Below, piece by piece: positions 29,792 through 35,473 of a stretch of DNA of 35,473 nt (positions are counted from its first letter, which is position 1; every line of letters begins with the position of its first letter). The DNA is from a bacterium (lineage in GTDB: Bacteria; Bacteroidota; Bacteroidia; Bacteroidales; UBA932). A program made the position numbers and the translations under genes. Below the pieces are notes generated by a model. It saw only the letters and a list, made by a program, of their open reading frames with translations. It was not told the origin of the DNA and searched no databases. Location: contig SFUD01000001.1 in NCBI GenBank assembly GCA_004561775.1, forward strand, positions 1 to 35,473. Direction: 5' to 3'.

Positions 29792-29819
29792 TTTACAGGA
29801 TAGGCGCAATTTATATTTA
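29792..29819 (+). promoter_or_regulatory. Late-type promoter copy 5
   Basis: TTTAC at 29792-29796 and TATATTTA at 29812-29819, 20 bases apart start to start, with GGCGCAATT before the box. Leader of about 19 bases to the ATG at 29839, ending in the AGAGAT...ATACTATGAT leader shared with the 19996 copy. Confidence 0.7.
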
Positions 29820-29838
29820 CAAGTAAAGAGATTATACT

Positions 29839-30171
29839 ATGATTTACCTACTTTCTACCGAGAATAGACAGGAAATGCGCATCCCTCGCAATCTGCCGGA
29901 TACATCTGGACCTATGGCCCTGTTGTTCCGCAGTACGATGGGAGAGGAGGCGGTGGAGATAGCGGTACAAGACCACTCGCCTGCAGGGTCAAGGTATCAC
30001 ATAGTGTATGTTGATAAGGTGCTTACGCCCGGTGAGTATGAATACATCCTCAAATGCGGAGATAGCATCCTGTCAAGAGGTGTTGTCAAGGTACTCCCGG
30101 CAAGCGATAACGCAGTCATAGAGTACGCCCAGAATGAGATAGATATAGTATACGAACAATATGGAGAATAA
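29839..30171 (+). CDS. Hypothetical structural protein, beta-rich
   Basis: 110 residues, no helical coiled coils, alternating hydrophobics (EAVEIAVQDHSPAGSRYHIVYV, split over about 38-59, and GEYEYILKC). It looks like a small Ig-like or decoration fold. First gene of the portal transcription unit; it overlaps the portal gene by 11 bases. Family not recognised. Roles as a head decoration or a tail-terminator-like protein are both possible. Confidence 0.65.
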   Translation: MIYLLSTENRQEMRIPRNLPDTSGPMALLFRSTMGEEAVEIAVQDHSPAGSRYHIVYVDKVLTPGEYEYILKCGDSILSRGVVKVLPASDNAVIEYAQNEIDIVYEQYGE

Positions 30172-31255
30172 GACTGAAAAGAGGCTCATCTTTGCTGCCA
30201 TTGACCAATCTCTTGAAAGCAACATTGTGCTGCCTACGGAGATTAAGGCAAAGGGCAAGGATATGGTATCTTGGGGAGATAGGAATAACTACCCGGACTA
30301 CCTGTTAAGCCTGTACAACAATGTGACATCCCTGCGCTCTATTATCAACGGCACAATTGACTTTGTGGTGGGAGATGGTGCGACCATTGCTCACACCCTA
30401 CAGGGAGATGCAATGAATGATAAGGGAGATACCATCATTGACCTCATCAAGAGTCTTGCCAAGGATTACCTCATATATGGAGGTATGGCCCTGCAGGTTG
30501 TCCGGGGAGAGGACCTTGAGACAATATCTGCACTCTATTATGTGGATATGCGCTATCTGCGTAGCAACAAGGAGAATGATGTATTTTACTACTCCGAGGA
30601 ATTTGGCCAAAAGTATGTCAAGACCGATAAGGTGGTGGCTTATCCCAAGTTCATCCCCGGAGCGCAGCACCCTGCCTCTATCATCTTTGTCAAGAATGTC
30701 AATACACAGGTATACCCTGCACCTCTCTATGCTGCATCCGTAAAGGCCTGCGAGATTGAGAGGAATATAGATGACTACCATCTTAACTCCATACACAATG
30801 GCTTTTCTGGCTCATATATCATCAATTTCAACAATGGTGTGCCATCGGATGCCATTAAGGAGGAGATAGAAAGAGATGTCAATACCAAGTTCGCAGGTGC
30901 GCAGAATGCAGGCAGGATTGTCCTGTCATTCAATGACTCCAAGGACTCGCAAACTACCATACAAAAGGCCGAACTGCAGGACTTTGGAGAGAAATATCAA
31001 GCACTTGCCAAGCACTCAAGGCAGCAGATATTTACTGCGTTCCGTGCAACCCCTAATCTGTTCGGTATACCTACCGAGACCACAGGTTTTAGTGAGCAGG
31101 AGTTTAAGGAGTCTTTCCGCCTGTACAACCGCACTATGGTGAAACCTATCCAAGTGCTTATTGCCGATATGTTTGAGAAAGCCTTGGGAGAAAAGGGAGT
31201 CCTGTCAATCACTCCATTCACCCTTGATGGTACAGGCGAGGACAATGTAAGATAA
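30161..31255 (+). CDS. Portal protein
   Basis: 364 residues. Begins ENKTEKRLIFAAIDQSLESN, then DRNNYPDYLLSLYNNVTSLR (a common portal start motif, about 40-60), a central region GFSGSYIINFNNGVPS and the C-terminal KYQALAKHSRQQIFTAFRAT with PNLFGIPTETTGFSEQEF, typical of portals of the HK97/PBSX type. The ring forms the DNA entry vertex. Position downstream of the capsid and tail tube is unusual; portals usually stand next to terL. It overlaps the previous gene by 11 bases. Confidence 0.88.
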   Translation: MENKTEKRLIFAAIDQSLESNIVLPTEIKAKGKDMVSWGDRNNYPDYLLSLYNNVTSLRSIINGTIDFVVGDGATIAHTLQGDAMNDKGDTIIDLIKSLAKDYLIYGGMALQVVRGEDLETISALYYVDMRYLRSNKENDVFYYSEEFGQKYVKTDKVVAYPKFIPGAQHPASIIFVKNVNTQVYPAPLYAASVKACEIERNIDDYHLNSIHNGFSGSYIINFNNGVPSDAIKEEIERDVNTKFAGAQNAGRIVLSFNDSKDSQTTIQKAELQDFGEKYQALAKHSRQQIFTAFRATPNLFGIPTETTGFSEQEFKESFRLYNRTMVKPIQVLIADMFEKALGEKGVLSITPFTLDGTGEDNVR

Positions 31256-31264
31256 GGAGGCAGT

Positions 31265-31855
31265 ATGAAAGTACAACTTATAACATCCGAGTCCTTTGTT
31301 AAGGCGGTAACAAGCATATCCGACAATATTGCCGGAAAGTACCTCCTGCCATCAATCACCGAGGCGCAGGAAATACACCTCAAGGCTATCCTTGGGGATA
31401 CCCTCCTCGCCAAACTCAAGTACCTTATAGCCAACAATGGTTTCCGGGGTGATTTCGGCCCTGCGGAGGATGCTGACTACAATAAGGACTACTCCACCAC
31501 CAAGGGAGGGCCAAATGAGCATTATCGCACCCTCATCACCAAGTGCCAATACTACCTTGCCTACAAGAGTGTGGCGGAACTTACCGCCAAGGTGACATAT
31601 AAGGTCACCAATTTTGGCGTAGGCAAGAGCAATGATGAGAATATCCAAACGGCCTCCTATGATGAGATGGTCAAGATGAGGGATTACTACATCTCCAAGG
31701 CGGATTTCTTCTGCATTGAGGTGCAAAACTACTTGTTGAACAATCGCACCCTGTTCCCGGAACTGACCGAGGGTGACATCCACCGCATACATAGTTGCCT
31801 GTATAGTGCAGCCTCGTGCGGCCTGTGGTTGGGAGGGCCAAGAGGTAGAAAATGA
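31265..31855 (+). CDS. Head-tail connector-like protein (DUF6712/gp6-like)
   Basis: 196 residues, mostly helical: an N-terminal ITSESFVKAVTSISDNIAGKYL region, a middle with SITEAQEIHLKAILGD and a C-terminal SADFFCIEVQNYLLNNR-like helix (residue identities read from the frame). Connector adaptors of this build (gp6/gp15 type) sit between portal and tail. The start has an unusually good Shine-Dalgarno (AAGGAGG, 7 bases before ATG), rare in this genome, suggesting high translation. It overlaps the next gene by 4 bases. Confidence 0.7.
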   Translation: MKVQLITSESFVKAVTSISDNIAGKYLLPSITEAQEIHLKAILGDTLLAKLKYLIANNGFRGDFGPAEDADYNKDYSTTKGGPNEHYRTLITKCQYYLAYKSVAELTAKVTYKVTNFGVGKSNDENIQTASYDEMVKMRDYYISKADFFCIEVQNYLLNNRTLFPELTEGDIHRIHSCLYSAASCGLWLGGPRGRK

Positions 31856-32295
31856 CACTCCTTGAGACCATACGCACCATTGAGAGGGTAGCCGCAGCAC
31901 AACCTGCGGTCAATATGATTGTTGAGAATGATGTATTCAAACTCAACGCCTGCCCGGATGCCCTTTATGGAGTCTTTGCCTTTGTGCAGGGGCAGCACTC
32001 TGGAGACATCTCCTCCGATTTCATCTCCTACAATTTCACCCTGTTCTATGTAGACCGCCTTACCTCTGCCAAGGACAACCAGATAGAGGTGCAAAGCACA
32101 GGGGTGCAGGTTCTTGACAATATCATCCGCATCTTGCAGGATGAGGGGATAATGGCCACCCCATACTCATTCCAACCTTTTAACCAGAGGTTTAACGATG
32201 AGTGTGCAGGTGTGTTCTGCAATGTGACATTTGAGGTCCTCAATGCTCCTTGTGGCGAGACCTTTACTGACAATAACAATATCAAGATTATCTAA
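31852..32295 (+). CDS. Tail terminator / neck-like protein
   Basis: 147 residues, alpha/beta. MTLLETIRTIERVAAAQPAVNM, then FAFVQGQHSGDISSDFISYNF and QVLDNIIRILQDEGIMA. The length, the alpha-beta pattern and the position after the connector suit a tail terminator or neck protein (HK97 gp10/lambda gpU-like). It overlaps its upstream neighbour by 4 bases (ATGA) and is followed after one base by the fibre gene. Family not named. Confidence 0.62.
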   Translation: MTLLETIRTIERVAAAQPAVNMIVENDVFKLNACPDALYGVFAFVQGQHSGDISSDFISYNFTLFYVDRLTSAKDNQIEVQSTGVQVLDNIIRILQDEGIMATPYSFQPFNQRFNDECAGVFCNVTFEVLNAPCGETFTDNNNIKII

Positions 32296-32296
32296 T

Positions 32297-34015
32297 ATGG
32301 CAGATTTCTCAACACTCAAATCGCAAGTTGCTGCGGTTGTCCGGGCCAACGGCCTGCAGGACATCAAGGGGTCAAACCTGCAAGAGCAACTCTTTAACAT
32401 CATTGACACGATGAATGCGAGCAAGGTGGATGTGGAGGCAGGAAAGGGCCTCTCAACCAATGACCTCACCACCGCCCTTGTCAATGCCATCACCTCCGCA
32501 GTTCAGCCTGCAGAACTCGCATCTGCAATTGCTGCCGCAGTTGCCTCCTATGTAGCAAAGGCGGATATTGTGGCTATCACAGGTAGCGCAACGGACAAGG
32601 TGATGAGCCAAAAGGCAGTCACCGACAATCTCGCACTCAAGGCTAACAAGGCGGATTATGTAGCCAAGACTGACATTGTGGCAACCGAGGGGTCAAGCGG
32701 CACAAAGGTGATGTCACAGGCTATTGTCACCAACCGCCTTGCCGCAAAGGCTAACGCCTCCGATGTCTATACCAAGGCAGAGGTGGACACCTCCCTTGCA
32801 GGGAAAATGGACACCAATGGCGCATACACCAAGGCCGAGACCCTGGGACTCCTCGCCTCCAAGGCCAATACGGATGATGTGTACACCAAGAATGCGGTGG
32901 ACAACCTCCTCCTGTCAAAAGCATCACAGGCAGGACTTGATGCGGAGGCCGAATTGAGGGCCAATGCGGATGCTGCCCTCAACACCGCAGTTGCTGCCAA
33001 GGCTAACTCTGCGGATGTCTATACCAAGGCACAGGCAGATGCCATAACCAATGCCCTTACCGATAACCTGTCACGCATCCTCCGAGACTTTGGTATGTAC
33101 CCCAACCCAACGGAGTATGTGCTTGTGGTAGGTGTGAGTGGCAAATACATTGACAAGGACTCCGCCCTTGAGGTGGCCAATGGCAACTACTCCATCTCGC
33201 AGCCTATCTCGCTGAAAGCAGGGGACATCTTGCTCGTGCCATCTGCCTCTGCAGTCGCAGCCGCCTGTTCGGTAGTGTCCAAGAAAGTGACCAATACCTA
33301 TGACAAGGTTATCATCTACGCATACACCTACGATGAGTTTGGCAGGATTAACACCGCCACCGCAGACTATAACCCCTCATTGGTCTACACCGCATACTAT
33401 GAGTCCGATGAGCAGACCACCCCTACCAATTGGATAAGGGGCGGAGAACACATCGCAGAACTCCCGGAGACCCACGAGGTCACCGAGTCATTCTATGAGC
33501 CTCTTGTCAAGCAGAGTGTGGCAGGTATGCCGGATACAGGATACTATGTATACCTCGCATCACAGGCAATGGATGTGGTAGTGTCTGCATACAACGCCAC
33601 CATCAACGGAGGTCACGCCATCATTGCAGGTTGGGGCATTTTTAAGAATATTGCCACCAATTTTGTGGGCATTGACAAGCAGAGGGTTATTGCCGAGGCC
33701 ATTGCTGCCCTCTTTGCGCAGGTTGAGGGTATCAACGAGAAACTCACCAACGGCCTTGACCGCCTATCCGTTAAGCACCTGCACATTGACAGGGAACTCT
33801 CTGGACTCAATATCGCAGGGACATTCTGCCTGCAGGGCGCAGGCGTTCCATCTGCATCCGTAGTACCTGTCAATTGGGACTTTGGGCGGTATGGTGATTG
33901 GAAAGGCATTCCGCAGTTCATTGGACAGGAATACTTTGACACTATTGACAAGGTATTCTACAAGGCTCACGGAGTGACTGCCGTATCCGATTGGAAACGA
34001 ATAACAAACGCATAG
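32297..34015 (+). CDS. Tail fibre / tip protein with DVYTKAEVD repeats
   Basis: 572 residues from the ATG at 32297 (an earlier in-frame start at 32231 overlaps the previous gene and is rejected). N-terminal attachment helix; then a repetitive region (about 140-260) with units like ASDVYTKAEVDTSLAGK, NGAYTKAETLGLLASK, TDDVYTKNAVDNLL and SADVYTKAQADAI, typical of trimeric fibre shafts; then a beta-rich region (about 275-560) and the C-terminal IPQFIGQEYFDT with VSDWKRI, a pattern of phage fibre tips and chaperone-bound ends. It precedes the DGR target and probably forms the shaft carrying it. Confidence 0.8.
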   Translation: MADFSTLKSQVAAVVRANGLQDIKGSNLQEQLFNIIDTMNASKVDVEAGKGLSTNDLTTALVNAITSAVQPAELASAIAAAVASYVAKADIVAITGSATDKVMSQKAVTDNLALKANKADYVAKTDIVATEGSSGTKVMSQAIVTNRLAAKANASDVYTKAEVDTSLAGKMDTNGAYTKAETLGLLASKANTDDVYTKNAVDNLLLSKASQAGLDAEAELRANADAALNTAVAAKANSADVYTKAQADAITNALTDNLSRILRDFGMYPNPTEYVLVVGVSGKYIDKDSALEVANGNYSISQPISLKAGDILLVPSASAVAAACSVVSKKVTNTYDKVIIYAYTYDEFGRINTATADYNPSLVYTAYYESDEQTTPTNWIRGGEHIAELPETHEVTESFYEPLVKQSVAGMPDTGYYVYLASQAMDVVVSAYNATINGGHAIIAGWGIFKNIATNFVGIDKQRVIAEAIAALFAQVEGINEKLTNGLDRLSVKHLHIDRELSGLNIAGTFCLQGAGVPSASVVPVNWDFGRYGDWKGIPQFIGQEYFDTIDKVFYKAHGVTAVSDWKRITNA

Positions 34016-34019
34016 AACT

Positions 34020-35420
34020 ATGGCAAATCTATTTTTGTACAAGAATAAGGCAGGGTACAACTCTGCAACTGACCGACCTGCGCAGCAGAGTTCGGTGTCC
34101 TATGATGGGCAGGAGACCATTGTAGATGGCAAGAATGTCATTCTGCCTTTCAAACCCGCTAACGCCCAGATGGGTGATATGGTGGTATATGATACCATTG
34201 ACAACTGCCGCAAGATACTCAAGTGGAAAACCTACCACGCAGGTACTTTTGACTCCTCAAGGTATATTATGGGTAAGGCCCTGTACTTTGGGGCGCAGAA
34301 TGGCAAGGGCATCTGGGCGGGTATTGAGAATGCAGTAAGTGCATCCAAGATGTGGGCAGAGAAATGCTATTTCCGCCTTACAGGCATCAATGTGTCTGCC
34401 GCAGGCTCATTCACTTTCAAGACCTACTACTCTTGGGCATCTCATCCAGACAATGTTGTCTCTTGGGATGCAGGCGCAACCCTCGCATCTATTGTTGCCA
34501 CCATCAACGGCCTTGGCCTGTCTGCCTCCTATTTCAAGGCTGCGGTCCTCGCGGATGGTACAGGTATCGGTATCTGGGTGAACTACCCTACTACTGATAA
34601 TGTCTCCGCAATATTCTCCATCACCGCAGGTGGGGAGGGTATCAATGTGGAGTATATGAACAAGTACAACGGACAGGATGTGGTATGGCAATATGTTACC
34701 ACCTCTACCATCATTCCGGGCAGGACTCCTGCCAAGAATGTACTGCGCAGGAATGGCCTGTCTACATATTGGGGAGGCGGCCACTTTGCCAAGTTTGTGG
34801 ACTATTATGGTACAAATGGCAAGGCGGAATACGCCCCGGAGACATCTAATGACCCTATGAACAGGGCCACATTCAACGCCCTTGCCGAGTCCTTGGTTGA
34901 GGCAGAAAAGGCCCTCTATGACAAGTACAATGGTTCATATGAGGAGTATATTGAGGGCGCAATGGTCCTCTGCGATACCGCAAGGGATATTATGGGTGTC
35001 TCATACGATGATGCCTCCTACCAGACTGCCCTACTTGGACAGGTGATGACCAAGGACTATGACAACAATGTCATCCCGGCATTCCCTGCCGCCTACTACG
35101 CCCATATCTATGGAGTCAATGCCGCAGTACCTACAGGCTTTGAGACAGGCAAGTGGGGACTCCCTACCACCTACCAGATGGTGAAACTCATTGAGTTGGT
35201 AGGCCTCAACGCCAATAACAAAACGGATTTCAACAGGGCCATTGACAAGTTCAATGCTGCAGGAAATTTCTATGGTAGCGGATACTATTTCTGGACTTGT
35301 GCGGAGTATTCGGCCGGCGGCTCGTTCAATTACGGTGGCGACTATGGCTTTTTGTACATTGACCCTAAGTATGGTACTTATAGTGTGCGCCCGGTCCTTG
35401 CTCTTGAATGGGATGCTTAA
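34020..35420 (+). CDS. DGR target: receptor-binding protein with C-terminal lectin-like domain
   Basis: 466 residues. The last 40 residues include VR (about 426-461), read as CAEYSAGGSFNYGGDYGFLY then IDPKYGTYSVRPVLAL. The C-terminal part, with GKWGLPTTYQMVKLIELVGL and YYFWTCAEYS, matches the C-type lectin (DUF1566/FGE-like) fold of other phage DGR targets. The N-terminal half (about 1-240) is beta-rich with SITAGG and YVTTSTIIPG. It would bind host surface structures; DGR variation would widen host range. It starts 4 bases after the fibre gene stop and ends at 35420, 15 bases before the hairpin. Confidence 0.93.
   Translation: MANLFLYKNKAGYNSATDRPAQQSSVSYDGQETIVDGKNVILPFKPANAQMGDMVVYDTIDNCRKILKWKTYHAGTFDSSRYIMGKALYFGAQNGKGIWAGIENAVSASKMWAEKCYFRLTGINVSAAGSFTFKTYYSWASHPDNVVSWDAGATLASIVATINGLGLSASYFKAAVLADGTGIGIWVNYPTTDNVSAIFSITAGGEGINVEYMNKYNGQDVVWQYVTTSTIIPGRTPAKNVLRRNGLSTYWGGGHFAKFVDYYGTNGKAEYAPETSNDPMNRATFNALAESLVEAEKALYDKYNGSYEEYIEGAMVLCDTARDIMGVSYDDASYQTALLGQVMTKDYDNNVIPAFPAAYYAHIYGVNAAVPTGFETGKWGLPTTYQMVKLIELVGLNANNKTDFNRAIDKFNAAGNFYGSGYYFWTCAEYSAGGSFNYGGDYGFLYIDPKYGTYSVRPVLALEWDA
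35296..35400 (+). repeat. DGR variable repeat (VR)
   Basis: 105 bases aligned to TR 579-683 without gaps; 86 positions match and 19 differ, all at A in TR. Changes: A to G at 10, A to T at 7, A to C at 2. The 3' boundary (35375-35400) is invariant and GC-rich. The variable span 35316-35374 encodes about 20 residues at the tip of the lectin-like fold, including GG, DY, F, Y, I, D, P, Y and G at varied sites. The 3' junction lies 20 bases before the stop codon. Confidence 0.97.
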
Positions 35421-35473
35421 ATCCTTAACCTTTCACCCCTGCGCCTTGAAAGCGCAGGGGATATAAAACCAAT
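35375..35473. repeat. Terminal direct repeat, right copy
   Basis: Identical to 1-99 (see there). It begins at the first base after the last mutable adenine position of VR. This is unlikely by chance and is discussed in the findings. Confidence 0.95.
35436..35460 (+). promoter_or_regulatory. Hairpin/cruciform downstream of VR (right copy)
   Basis: Second copy of the 9-bp hairpin at 62-86: CCCCTGCGC (35436-35444) and GCGCAGGGG (35452-35460), 35 bases after the end of VR. It is the DGR target-recognition hairpin candidate. Confidence 0.75.

Noticed and set aside
1..35473. tRNA genes or a CRISPR array
   Set aside because: No cloverleaf pattern and no regularly spaced repeats were seen on either strand, though an exact tRNA search was not run.

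Overview
The window is a complete or nearly complete temperate siphophage-type genome of a Bacteroidales host (Bacteroides, Prevotella or a relative). The first 99 bases repeat exactly as the last 99, so it reads as a circular molecule of 35,374 unique bases written with an assembly overlap. The host is inferred from Bacteroidetes-type promoters (TTTG, about 19 bases, TAnnTTTG), A-rich leaders with few Shine-Dalgarno sites, a Bacteroidetes-type tyrosine integrase, and families typical of phages of this group (DUF3127 SSB-like protein, DUF6808-like lysis protein, XkdF-like prohead protease, DGR). Nearly all genes are on the + strand; the CI-like repressor and one small ORF are on the - strand.

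Layout: (1) 1-1939, diversity-generating retroelement (DGR): hairpin, avd, template repeat (TR), reverse transcriptase. Its target gene lies at 34020-35420, directly upstream across the circular junction. (2) 1936-3632, lysis cassette: two small membrane proteins, an M15 peptidase endolysin and a spanin-like protein, closed by a strong terminator. (3) 3739-6532, small accessory genes of unknown function with their own promoters and GC-rich hairpins. (4) 6521-9305, lysogeny: a candidate small RNA, a repeat-rich attP candidate, integrase, repressor, operator region and an Xis/Cro-like protein. (5) 9333-16989, replication, recombination and regulation: ERF annealing protein, Gp157-like protein, replication initiator with internal iteron-like repeats, SSB-like protein, MazG-like enzyme, RuvC-like resolvase, a split sigma-factor-like gene pair, a DnaA domain IV protein and a NinB-like protein. 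(6) 16993-35420, packaging and virion genes: terS, terL, a tail chaperone with a T9 frameshift site, tail proteins, tape measure, protease/scaffold, major capsid, tail tube, portal, connectors, fibre, and the DGR-diversified receptor-binding protein.

How it works together: a CI-like repressor controls a rightward host-type promoter that starts the replication operon. That operon ends in two genes resembling sigma region 2 and region 4. Five copies of a second promoter-like element (TATATTTA box, usually with TTTAC 20 bases upstream) precede the first sigma-like gene and four structural transcription units, which suggests a phage-specific late promoter class. The DGR rewrites the last codons of the tail-tip lectin-like protein: all 19 TR/VR differences lie at template adenines. 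The most notable points are the TR lying in frame inside the RT ORF, the contig ends falling exactly after the last mutable base, the late-promoter/split-sigma pair, the tail-before-head gene order, and the apparent complete absence of GATC, AGCT, TCGA and ACGT. All product names come from reading the sequence by eye; no database search was run.
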